Assembly: GCA_015680905.1 (NCBI GenBank) | Contig: CM027383.1 | Coordinates: 35,586,501 to 35,650,500, forward strand | Source: Coptis chinensis | Taxonomy: Eukaryota > Streptophyta > Magnoliopsida > Ranunculales > Ranunculaceae | Length of the DNA: 64,000 bases | Direction of reading: 5' to 3' | Shown here: positions 31,401-40,594 of the stretch, in pieces | Numbering within the stretch: position 1 is the first letter of the stretch | How the letters are laid out: each line of letters starts with the position of its first letter | Made by a program: the position numbers and the translations under genes | Notes under the pieces: model-generated | What the model was told of the DNA's origin: nothing | The model's input: the letters and a program-made list of their open reading frames with translations, nothing else | Database searches by the model: none

Positions 31401-32772
31401 ATATCCTATTATGGTGTAGTGTACCTTCTATCTAACCTAAGTGATGCTTAAGAGCTAAGTCTTGTGTGTGGAAATGGAGGAGACTAAATCCACATTTTCG
31501 TGCATGGGCTGAGGAGCCATGTGTTGGGCCGAAAAATCGAGCCCAAAGCCCAATTTCTTCAGTCTACAGGGCCCTTTTCAGCCGGCTTTGACTTCAACAG
31601 ACTTTTCGCCGGGCTTTACAAAGGCTTTTTTTCCTTGAATCTTGGCCTTTAATCACATAACTCCTTAGCAACCAACCCTTGCTCCTTTATCTCGCCAAAG
31701 TGGCACATTTCTGCACATAATTGACTTCAATGCCTGAAATACATAAAAGCACGTAATCAGCATTAACTCTTATTTATTACTCGCATAATTGGTCTAAAAG
31801 TATTATTGTTAAGGGGTTAAAACTATAGTTTTGGGCTCTTATCATTGTGGAGCTAAACTCTCATGCTAGTGACACTACAACAGAATTACCTAAGAAAGAC
31901 ATGTACAATGAGTCTTTTATCCTAAAAAACCACGCACAGAAACTGTCGGATGGTGACCCGTTTATAAGCATGTCTTATATTTTAAACCACACTCTGCAAA
32001 GCGTCTTTTTCCTTGGAAAACACACTTGCCACTTTACGAAAGAACCACTCCTTAGACAGCGTAGTTTTTTGAACATTCACTTTTGGGGCGTGGTTTTTGG
32101 GTTTTAGTTTTTTTTTTAAAAAAAAAGACATTTGACTTGGACATTCGGGCTTGTGAGCTTCCCTCGTGTGTCACCCAAAGTACTTCAAACCGAGGCCCTA
32201 TTTGACCCACTGAATCTGCAGCACAATTCAACTGATGGGGAGTAAAGAAAACAACCGTGGATGTTCAGCTTGGTGCACCTTCCTGCAATCCTAGTAAAGA
32301 GAACCTACACTACCATTCAAACACAAAGCAAGAAGAAGACAAGAATCCATGCAAAACTCAAAGTAAATAAAAGATTTCATTACTTCAAAACAATGAATAC
32401 ATTCAATATATTAAAACCAACAACAATAATAAAAGAAAATGACTTTCTCATCGCACAACTAGAAGATGACCATTGTTTTCTATGAATCATTCTTAGTAAA
32501 GTATCAATCTGCCTGTTACTACTGCCCACATTAAAAAAAAAAACTAAGTAGACGATTTCCACGACGAATAAGGTCCCACCTAGTCAATGACCTGCAACAT
32601 TAAAAAAAACAAAAGAGAAGAAATTGAGTAACATTCCAAGACATAACTGTATATGAACCATACATTAGAACAGAAGAATCACAAATCAATTTAACATTTT
32701 ATCAACTACTCACACATATTCACAAAACCTTCAAAATCATTAGTGCAAAATAAATGAATTATTGGTTTTTAT

Positions 32773-32843
32773 CCATGTAGCAGTTGCCCCTCCAAGCACT
32801 CCAGCAGAAATCTTCTTGTTCCTCCACAAGAAAACATCAGCAG
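32773..32843 (-). pseudogene. Captured reticulon-domain exon (RTNLB type)
   Basis: A splice acceptor (TTTTATGCAG) is followed by AADVFLWRNKKISAGVLGGA, then TATW. This is the characteristic start of the reticulon homology domain of plant RTNLB proteins, which shape ER tubules. The frame runs on into intron-like DNA; a clear donor is not seen at the usual place (GATAAAA). Nothing else of the gene is recognised in the element. Confidence 0.87.
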
Positions 32844-34200
32844 CTGCATAAAAGAACAACAAAGTAAATAAAAGTCAAGTTCCCAAGCATACTATGACCC
32901 TTTGCTGGTGTCGAAGGACTTAGAGCTTATTCACAAAACCATTTACAGATTTGTATTCCATTAATATACTTGAAAGCCAGTTTACATCAAAAACATTAGC
33001 AACCATACAAACTCCATATACAACCATGTATTTTAGTACACTACGAGATTTAAACACATACATTCTAATTACTAAAGCACTTTCTTCTTACGACATATGA
33101 TAAGATAATATCTAAATAACCGTGAAATATAATAATCAATTTCCTACTTGATAAGCTAATGTGTGCTTGGTTGTCATATTATAGGGTCAAATCTAAATGG
33201 TCATGTACACATGTACCTGCTATGTCATTCTAAGGACTCAAAAAGTTTAAATTTCCTCAAATTTTACCTTGTATAATTAGCTATCCACGCATGGCAAGTA
33301 AATCTCCACAATATGGCAAACATCTTTCCATTCATTTTGTCAAATTTACAACAGATTAAATCGCTCTAAGTTTACTCAGGTTCACTTACAAACTAACATA
33401 AAGTCACTCAATTGCAACACGGTCTTCAAATTGTAATCTAATCACTTCCATTACATTTATGTTGTCTAGATGAAAAATGCAAAGAAATCCTATGAGTACA
33501 TCTTATATGGTTTCAGGTTTTTGATGACCAATGCGTTACCATCGAGCGATATAGATGTAATTTAGGTTGAGCATAATGACATAACCGTTGACATCATCAA
33601 TGAAATTTAAAACGCATGTCAAGCCAAAATCAACTTGTATATCACTTCTCAAAATCAACCAACTTATTTTCCATCCACTACTACTTGTACTAAACAAAAG
33701 ATAACTTCGTTCCCACTATATCAACATAACTTGGAAAAACAGACCAAGGCATGCAAGACGAAGAAACGAAACACCAAGACCATACTAACAAATTACAAGC
33801 TACAAATTAATTAATTAAAATATATCCCACGCTCTAGCTACAAATTAACAAAATTCACATTAATCATCAAATCAATGTCAAAATTAACAATCATATAACA
33901 ACCTAGGGTATAGATATCAAAATCATAATCAATCAAAATCAATCAAAATCAATCAAAATCATTTTAAATAAGTAGCTATCAAAATCATATAACAATAATC
34001 AAAATCAACATCGAAAGTATAGATATCTGCTTCGATTAAATAAATTCAACAACCTAGGGTTTCACATTAGATTGAGGAGACCGAAAATTCACCTTATTGA
34101 CCAAAACTCCTTTGACAACGAAAAAGGGAGTGGAATCGCCTTAATCGATAGACAGAGAGAGTGGAATCACTCTTTTTTCATTTTTTTTTTTGGTTTTCTG
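32844..34200. other. Unassigned interior of CACTA element 2
   Basis: AT-rich, intron-like DNA with no recognised exon. A short array of AATCAATCAAA-type units lies at about 33920-33962. DNA around 34050-34170 on the minus strand looks like a 5' leader (it includes AAACCCTAGGTTG) and may derive from the same reticulon gene. Confidence 0.5.
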
Positions 34201-34469
34201 AAAAATGAATTCGCCTTTTAATCGAGGAGTGGTGTCCTCTTTTTGGAGAAATGGAATGAAACAAAGAGCTTCCATTTCTTTTTTTCTTTTGTGAAATGCG
34301 TTTTGGGTTTTGGACTTCTTTTATTTCGTTTTGGGCTTTTCTTTTCGGAGTGTTTAAAAAAAAAACGAACTACGTTTGTGAAAGAAACGGCGCTTGTTAC
34401 GGCGTCCAAAGATTCGGCATTACTATCGCGTCTTTTAAGGTGTCTTTCATTAGCCAATCTGGTGTAGTA

Positions 34470-34824
34470 TGAAGTCTTGATCCTAGAGGACTTGATGTTC
34501 ACTAGGGATCAAACAAGCGATTCGATAACTAACTAATAGGCAATCGAATCGCGTGGTGGAATTTTCCATCTCTAATCCCTTTTATCATTATTATATCTAC
34601 TGTTTTCACCTTTAAATCTACTGTTTTGACTCTCATTAGTAAAACATATTTCTAATCTAAACTTGCATCCAAGTAATGTACGACTAGAGTTTGGCGAGCA
34701 CGACTACTCTTCTTTATTTCTACAACATTAAAAGTATATTATCTACTGTTTTCACCTCTTTCTCTACTGTTCAAGCATCTCTAATCTACTGTTCATATAT
34801 ATACAAATAAAGACATTTAGTATC
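34470..34824. other. Flank of the old Athila-like LTR (unassigned)
   Basis: No gene is seen. TCTACTGTT occurs about six times between 34606 and 34795. The stretch is what remains of the target DNA of element A and CACTA element 2, and stops where copia sequence begins. Confidence 0.45.
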
Positions 34825-36003
34825 AACCAGCCATAGGGGTTTGAGATTAAAGGCAAGGAGCACTTGGTATGCAAGCTAAGAAAGAGTTTGTATGGGTTGA
34901 AGCAGGCACCGAGACAATGGTACATAAAGTTTGATTCCTTTATAGTGAAACATGGCTACATAAAGTCTGCTTCCAATCATTGTGTGTTTGTTCAAAAAAT
35001 TTCAGATGGGGATTTCATAATGCTCTTATTGTATGTGGATGATATGTTGATAGTTGGCCAGAACATCAACAAGATATCCAAGCTAAAGAAAGACTTGAGT
35101 AAGTCCTTTGAGATGAAGGATTTGGGTCAAGCAAAGGAGATACTTGGGATGCAGATCACTCATGATAGAAATAGTGGAAAGTTGTGGCTTTCTCAAGAAA
35201 GCTACATTGAGAAGGTGTTGAAGAGATTCAACATGGATCAAGCAAAGCCAGTCAGTTGTCCACTTGGTGGCCAGTTCCACATAGCCAAAGATATGTGTCC
35301 AAAGGGTGAGCATGAGTAGAGTCAAATGGAAAAGATTCCTTATGCATCTGCAGTGGGCAGCTTGATGTATGCAATGGTGTGTACAAGACCGGATATTGCT
35401 TTCGTCGTTGGTGTTGTAAGCCGATTTCTGTCAAATCCGGGTAAGGAACATTAGAAAGGTGTTAAGTGGATATTGAGATATCTCAAGGGCTCTTCCAAGG
35501 CATGTTTGTGTTTTGGTGGAAGTAAGACTTGCTTGAAGACTACACAGATGCAGACATGACAAGTGATGTTGACTTTATGAAGTCCACCTCCGATTATCTG
35601 TTTACTTTTGCAAGGGGAGCAGTTTCTTGGCAATCTAAGTTGCCAAAGTGTGTTGCCCTCTCCATTACAGAACTCGAGTATATTGTAGCCACTGAGTGTT
35701 GTAAAGAGATGTTATGGATAAAGAGACTCTTCGATGAACTAGGGTTAAAGCAGAAACAGTTTGTAGTTCTATGTGACAGTCAGAGCGTCATCCATTTGAG
35801 CAAGAATCTGATTTTTCATTCTAGATCCTAGCACATATATGTGCATTATCATTGGATTAGAGAAGTTCTTGAAGACAAACAATTGTGTATTGAGAAGATC
35901 CATACCGACAAGAATGGGTCGAATATGATGACTAAAGTCTTACCGAAATATAAATTTGATGTTTGTTGTGCTACCGCCGGAATGGTAGCACACTCCTCCT
36001 GTT
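34825..36003 (+). pseudogene. copia RT and RNase H (fragment)
   Basis: RT: LRKSLYGLKQAPRQWY, LLLYVDDMLIVGQN (the catalytic YVDD), FEMKDLGQAKEILGMQI. Then YASAVGSLMYAMVCTRPDIA starts the connection, and RNase H follows: DYTDADMTSD, FTFARGAVSWQSKLPKCVAL, TELEYIVATECCKEMLW, VLCDSQSVIHLSKN. It is broken by a TAG at 35318-35320, a TAG at 35452-35454, a frameshift near 35530 and a TAG after FHSRS. The usual YVHYHWIREVLEDK and MMTKVLPKYKF close the domain. Confidence 0.9.
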
Positions 36004-36042
36004 GATTTGAAAATGCATGGAGGTATCCCCCCCTCACTGTTC

Positions 36043-36055
36043 GGGAAGGGGAGAT
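36043..36055 (+). other. Polypurine tract of the copia element
   Basis: GGGAAGGGGAGAT lies directly before the LTR start TGTTGGAG. Confidence 0.85.
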
Positions 36056-36764
36056 TGTTGGAGTTTTCCCTCACATGAGGAAGAAGGAGAAAAGGAGGTA
36101 TTGTTCGTGTGAAGAGGTCTAAGTGCGCACGCACTTAAATTGGTCGTGACCGAGGCACGCCCACGCCCTTGCCGTGAAAACGAATATAGTTTATTTTTCA
36201 GCCTCTCACGAAACATGTCTACTAGAGTTTTGGGATGGAAAAATAAGAGGGCGCGTATGCGCTCATATTGGCTTTGCCAAGAGCGTGCCCGCGCTCATGC
36301 CTCAACATCTCAGGTTCTGATTTTTCTGCACTAAATGCGAAATTTCGCAGACACGCCGAAATTTTAGATTACTATAAAAACAGAAGTTAGGTTTTGGAAA
36401 ACCAAGTCTTGAATAGAAACCCAATTTTGAGAGCTATCAAAATTGAGATTAAATTCTTGAAAAGAGAAAAGCTTGTAAGAAGAGATGAGTGATCTAGTAA
36501 GATGGAAAGACTTGAGAGGAGTGATTATAATTTTCCTTCCTATACTAAGGATTAGCTCTTGTGGAAGTAGGCATTATTGGCCGAACCACGGTATATCTTT
36601 GTGTTGTGGTATATTTAATTGTTTTATATTTCTATTGCTTGTTTGTGATAGTTATATCCATAGTTTAGGTTGTAGTGAAATATTAGATTTTTTTTATTGG
36701 AATAGTAGATTATTCAAGTGCAAGCTATCTTAGTAGGGATCGATTGGTATTGGTTTCCCCAACA
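36056..36764 (+). repeat. 3' LTR of the copia element
   Basis: It begins TGTTGGAG and ends CCCCAACA, 709 bp. The last 200 bp are strikingly similar to the last 200 bp of the LTR at 39342-39870, which belongs to a gypsy element. Confidence 0.85.
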
Positions 36765-36960
36765 CTACTACCACGGTACCACATTTCAGAATATAGCATC
36801 ATAATCATCAATTCATCACCATACATCTGGAAGGAAAAAAAAAACATACATCAATGTTAAATTATTAAATTTTATTCCTTGAACCATTAACTATTTGTTA
36901 AATTATTTTGGTTTTGATCTAAACCATTATAATCGATTAACTTACAAGTAACGAAAAGTT
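36765..36960. other. 3' flank of the thaumatin-like gene
   Basis: AT-rich DNA with no gene. It probably holds the 3' UTR and polyadenylation region of the minus-strand gene that starts at 38940. Confidence 0.5.
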
Positions 36961-38940
36961 TTACGGACAAAAGGTAATCAGATAGTTGGCTCCAGTAGGG
37001 CAAGTGAAGGTACTGGTCCTATCATCATAGGCATAACTATAAGCTTGAGGGCAAGCGTTATTGAATACCATCGAATAATTTGTTGGCTTGCACGTATTTG
37101 GAGATCCAAACAGCCCTGTGCAGCAATATTGTGGTTGATTGAAACGGAGGCATGCACTTTTGCAAGCAATGTTATTCCCACTAGATCCCTTCACACTCAA
37201 TGCGGCTAGACACACCGAATTCACATTAGCTCGACAGGCCGCTGGCTTGCAACCCGGCCTACTTTATGGTGTCACCGACGGGAAAATTAAACCCATCAAC
37301 GAGACTTATGTCGTAAAAATCCATGTTATGACTAGCACCACCACTAAGAGTCATCTCCACTAAGGAGGCAGGTGGAATGGCACTAGCTCCATTGCAACCA
37401 ATCTGACCCGAGGCATAATCAGCAGTAGCACATGTGAATTTTCCGCCGTTTGTGCAACCTGTTCGGGCCCAAAATCGACCAGCCCATGTGGCTGGAGCGT
37501 TAAATGACTGTGATGCTCCATTCCGAAGTTCAAACCCCGTTGATGGAAATTGGGGCACACCTGGGTTTGTCAATGTTCCTGGCCACACTGTGTATGGACA
37601 ATTGTTTTTGAATGTAAATGTAGCAGAAAATGAACCTGCAATTCAAAATTGATATGTAGTTAATATAATATTTCAGTGTACTTAAACTTATGTCAAAACT
37701 GATTTGTGTATGCCTTAGGAGTTAGGTCCGGAGCCACTAAAATGAATTGTGTTCAACCAATTGTACACTCCACGTGAAATGTTTCTTTTGGAATGTAAAC
37801 AAAATATAACAAGTTCTTCTCTGTCTCACGGAAAATTATATTGTTTTGAGTTTAGTCGTTTGTGATGGAAGACTAAGGGGTTGTTTGTTTTTTTTTGAAT
37901 TCAGCATTCAGAACCTCTTAAACTTAAGTTTTAACCATTCAGAGGCTCGAAACTTGTTTGTTTTTTTTAAGTAGTTTAAGTATTCAGTGGTAATTTTAGC
38001 ATTCAGCATTCAGCACCAAAATTTCTTCTGAATGCTGAATTCTAATACTTGAAACAAGAAGTCCCTTCTTGCCCTTTCTTAAGAACCCAATCTTAAGAAC
38101 CCATCTACTTTCCTACCTGGACTTTTATGGCTTCAAAATAAGTTCTTCAAAATTTGATGTTGGCGCCAATGGGGGTTTTTCATTTTTTTTGTGAATGATA
38201 TCCACTTTGTTAAAAATAGAATTACATATATATATTCTGAAAATAAACAAAATATGAAAATAAACCGTTCAAATATATTTGTGAAAACATATTTTAAATA
38301 AATTTATTTATCATTTATTTTTTTTGATAATCCATCTCTTCTCCTCAAATATAATATATATTTTGTTTAACAAGAAATCAAGTTAGTGTTTAAAATAGAT
38401 ATCATGAGTAAAATTGTCCGAATGATTTATATTCAAATTTCTTGAGCGGGGTTATTCTAACGAAAAAACAAACATGTTTTTTAGAATTCAGCAATCAGCA
38501 TTTAGCATTCAGAGAATGAGCCATTCAGCATTCATAGGCTCAGAAAAACAAACGACCCCTAAAGCCAAGTTTTGGCGGACATGACAAGAGCTGTTGAGTT
38601 GTATTTGCCATTCGACAACGTTGTCATTCTCCCTCAACCTGAAGCCATCTTGCTAGAAAGCTGCATTATGCTTGCAAGGGGAAAATGATACTGTGAACAA
38701 CTTTTTTGGTAAAGGATTTTGTGAACAATTAAACACAGAAACTATCTCCGTCTTCTTTAATCGTTTAACTATTTAGTTGCATGAAATCTCTTTCATCAAA
38801 CAGCTTTTGGAAAAACCAGGTGAGAAGTGTACTAGTACTAACGTACACAAACCACAAAGAGAATGAAAGAAAGCCAATTCAGCAAACAAACCCTGAATAA
38901 TGGAGGCCAAGAGCAGTATTAGTATAACTTTTGGTTCCAT
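36961..38940 (-). pseudogene. Thaumatin-like protein gene (PR-5 family), frameshifted
   Basis: Exon 1 (38940-38892) encodes a signal peptide, MEPKVILILLLASIIQ. The intron is 38891-37636 (GTTTGT...TTGCAG). Exon 2 starts at 37635 with SATFTFKNNCPYTVWPGTLT and continues with FWARTGCTNGGKFTC, GQIGCNGASAIPPASLVEMT, and the family signature DFYDISLVDGFNFPV. At about 37258 one base is out of register; in the shifted frame [45 protein letters not shown] and ITFCP follow, as in intact members. Cysteines look complete. Such secreted proteins are linked to pathogen defence. It is a pseudogene, or intact with one sequencing error. Confidence 0.9.
37877..38559. mobile_element. MITE in the intron of the thaumatin-like gene (PIF/Harbinger-like)
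   Basis: The terminal inverted repeats GGGGTTGTTTGTTTTT and AAAAACAAACGACCCC are flanked by TAA on both sides (37874-37876, 38560-38562), as for PIF/Harbinger (TWA duplication). The sub-terminal parts repeat CATTCAGCA/TGCTGAAT many times. Length 683 bp; no coding capacity. The insertion does not disturb the exon borders. Confidence 0.8.
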
Positions 38941-39033
38941 GAGAACTGACTTTGTTTGACCTGTGAAAAAATTATCTCCTACTGTGGACTATGACTCTGG
39001 ATTTTGTTCGTGAGCAAGCACTCGGAGTCCATG

Positions 39034-39041
39034 CATATATA
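39034..39041 (-). promoter_or_regulatory. TATA box of the thaumatin-like gene
   Basis: Minus strand TATATATG lies 94 bp upstream of the start codon, a usual distance for a plant gene with a short 5' UTR. The flank up to 39341 holds nothing else I can name. Confidence 0.65.
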
Positions 39042-39341
39042 GAGATGGTTTAGCTATTATTTCCGCATTTAAAGCTCCAAGATATTTCTGGAGATTCAAA
39101 TTGGAGTTGTAATATTCATCATAGATTTTTGTAGATTTTCTTTCATAGATTGTCAACGTCATATTGCCTTGGCCGTTCTTTTCTTTTTAGCCAAAGCCCC
39201 AAAAGGGCCATAGATAGCAATATAATTTGTGAGAAACTGAGAATGTGAGTAATTGTTTGAAGGAAGAAACTTCACTTTTATGACAAAGGGCATTTTGAGC
39301 TTTTTTTTAGTTATTGCTAACTTGATATGGAACTCACAAAA

Positions 39342-39870
39342 TGTTGGGGAAAACGATAGCAATCAATCCCCACTAACATAGTTTGCATTTGGACAATCTA
39401 CTGCTCTAATAAAAATCTAAACTTTTACTACAACCAATAACTACAAACCTAAACTATGGATATAACTATCACAAACAAACAATAGTAATATAAATGTAGT
39501 TGGAGAAGATGTTTCTCTAAGATCAATTAACAAGAAACTATTGAAGAGCTAGAAACAATATTGAATGAACTGGTATTAAGCTTTTATTATTAGTATCAAT
39601 GGCGGTTACACATTTTCCTTTCTCTCTTTCTCTTTGCTCTGGTTTTCAAATTTTTCTTGAATGAATTTGGAATGACCCATTCTTTCTCCTTCTACTCTTT
39701 ATATAGTGTTCTAATAACAGCTTTAACCAATCATGCAATGCCACATGTCCCTTCTCTTCTTTTCCATCAATTCCCGCTTTTCCTGCAACATACAAACTTA
39801 AGTGCGAAATATTGATATTAATCATGATATTTGGGCTAACATATCGGGTTGACGATATTTGCCCACGACA
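39342..39870 (-). repeat. 3' LTR of the Tat-lineage element
   Basis: On the minus strand it starts TGTCGTGGGC at 39870 next to a purine tract and ends ...CCCCAACA at 39342. Inside is a TATATAAAG on the same strand (39705-39697). The 3' end closely resembles the copia LTR end at 36764. An alternative start is TGTTAGCCC at 39841. Confidence 0.65.
39697..39705 (-). promoter_or_regulatory. TATA box of the Tat-lineage LTR
   Basis: Minus strand TATATAAAG, roughly 165 bp into the LTR. Confidence 0.6.
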
Positions 39871-39882
39871 TCGCCCCCTTTC
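39871..39882 (-). other. Polypurine tract of the Tat-lineage element
   Basis: Minus strand GAAAGGGGGCGA is adjacent to the LTR start TGTCG. Confidence 0.65.
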
Positions 39883-40594
39883 GAAACTTTCAAATTTCGA
39901 CCACGAAAATTTTGAATGCTTCAATTCGAGAACCAAAAAATAATTTTTAAACAATTTTGAAATTCAAAAAATCAAGCGGTTACAGTTGGAAACAGATTAG
40001 CCCTATCGAAATTATAAAAACTTTCTTTCGCTTTCTCTCTCTTCACTTATTTGCGAAAAAGCTTGATAGAAAACCCAAACCCCACCACTATTAACATCAT
40101 CTGGAAAGCTTAATCTTGGCCGTATTCGCTGTCGTCCTCAGCAAATCTTTCTGCACCATTATCAAGTTAGTAAAAAAAAAACAACTTAACACACTACTCC
40201 TTGTCCCAACTTTATCGTTATCTTAAAATATTTTGAACAATCTCGCCTGCTTCTCTTTCCAGATTATTATACTTAGGGTTTAGGCTTTGAATATTCACAT
40301 ATTATCTGTGTATCTCTATACTAATTAGACTCTGAATTATCATTTTTGACAGTATGGCTAAGAGAAAAACTTGTGTTAACTTTATACGCATTCTCTCAAA
40401 ATAATCTTGGCTTCGACATCAAGAACGTATGCGTTTGAGACAATTCTTCACCTCAAACCCCGACATTATCATCTAGAGACCTCGATACGTGCTTAATAAA
40501 TAATATATTATATAATTATACTACCTATAGTGATAGTAACTCAGATAAATTATATAATTCTAATAAAAAAATTATTATTTCTAGTGATACCGAC
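39883..40594 (+). other. Upstream region of the antisense ORF
   Basis: No gene is seen in these 700 bp between the LTR and the plus-strand ORF. The AT-rich stretch around 40500-40560 (TATTATATAATTATA) could act as a core promoter. Confidence 0.45.

Larger units (their letters stand above)
26926..31421. mobile_element. CACTA element 1 (non-autonomous), carrying fragments of four host genes
   Basis: The terminal inverted repeats are about 28 bp: CACTACAC at both outer ends, AGGATATTTGCAAC at both inner ends, with three mismatches between them. The target duplication is TAC (26923-26925 and 31422-31424). Sub-terminal regions are full of CCGTTGCAA/TTGCAACGG. No transposase is seen in 4.5 kb. The inside holds exons of MNS-type mannosidase, TIM21, a strictosidine-synthase-like gene and mitochondrial S33, all on the minus strand and still with intron borders. 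CACTA elements that capture genes are known, such as Tgm-Express1 of soybean and the Tpn1 family of morning glory. Confidence 0.93.
651..31844 (-). mobile_element. Element A: Athila-type Ty3/gypsy retrotransposon, with two later insertions
   Basis: On the minus strand the order is LTR (31844-26010), tRNA-Asp-type PBS, gag, protease, RT, RNase H, integrase, ORF A, ORF B, 3' noncoding region, PPT and LTR (2013-651). A plus-strand retrotransposon (10100-22170) and a CACTA element (26926-31421) are inserted in it. Without them and their target duplications, the element is about 14.6 kb. From gag C-terminus (24055) to integrase (7825) one frame is kept across the 12,076-bp insertion, with only a few in-frame stops. 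N-terminal gag and ORF A have frameshifts, so this copy is not expected to be autonomous. Confidence 0.9.
26010..31844 (-). repeat. 5' LTR of element A, interrupted by a CACTA element
   Basis: The LTR sequence is in two parts, 26010-26925 and 31422-31844, together about 1.34 kb and matching 651-2013. The break corresponds to position 1592 of the left LTR. The outer end TTATCA at 31844 abuts the TTGTGG duplication. Confidence 0.92.
31873..34469. mobile_element. CACTA element 2 (non-autonomous), carrying a reticulon exon
   Basis: The left end starts CACTACAACAGA at 31873. The right end, read inward, is TACTACACCAGA from 34469, with the first base mutated. The two ends share AAGAAAGACA/ATGAAAGACA further in. 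The target duplication is TGA (31870-31872 and 34470-34472). There is no transposase in 2.6 kb. The left sub-terminal part has short degenerate motifs (31930-32100). It lies 28 bp outside element A, in the older flank. Confidence 0.85.
34825..36764 (+). mobile_element. 5'-truncated Ty1/copia retrotransposon
   Basis: It begins inside the RT gene and runs through RNase H, PPT and a complete 3' LTR. The 5' LTR, gag, protease, integrase and the N-terminal half of RT are absent, and no target duplication can be found. The RT style (CKLRKSLYGLKQAPRQW) is of the Tork/Tnt1-like type. Confidence 0.9.

Noticed and set aside
36140..36334. Open frames in the copia LTR
   Set aside because: They lie inside LTR sequence, on both strands, with no similarity to known proteins.
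37139..37652. Plus-strand open frames of 72-74 codons
   Set aside because: They are shadows of the thaumatin-like exon 2 on the minus strand.
37877..38559. hAT-type MITE
   Set aside because: No 8-bp target duplication; TAA flanks and GGGGTTGTTTG ends fit PIF/Harbinger better.
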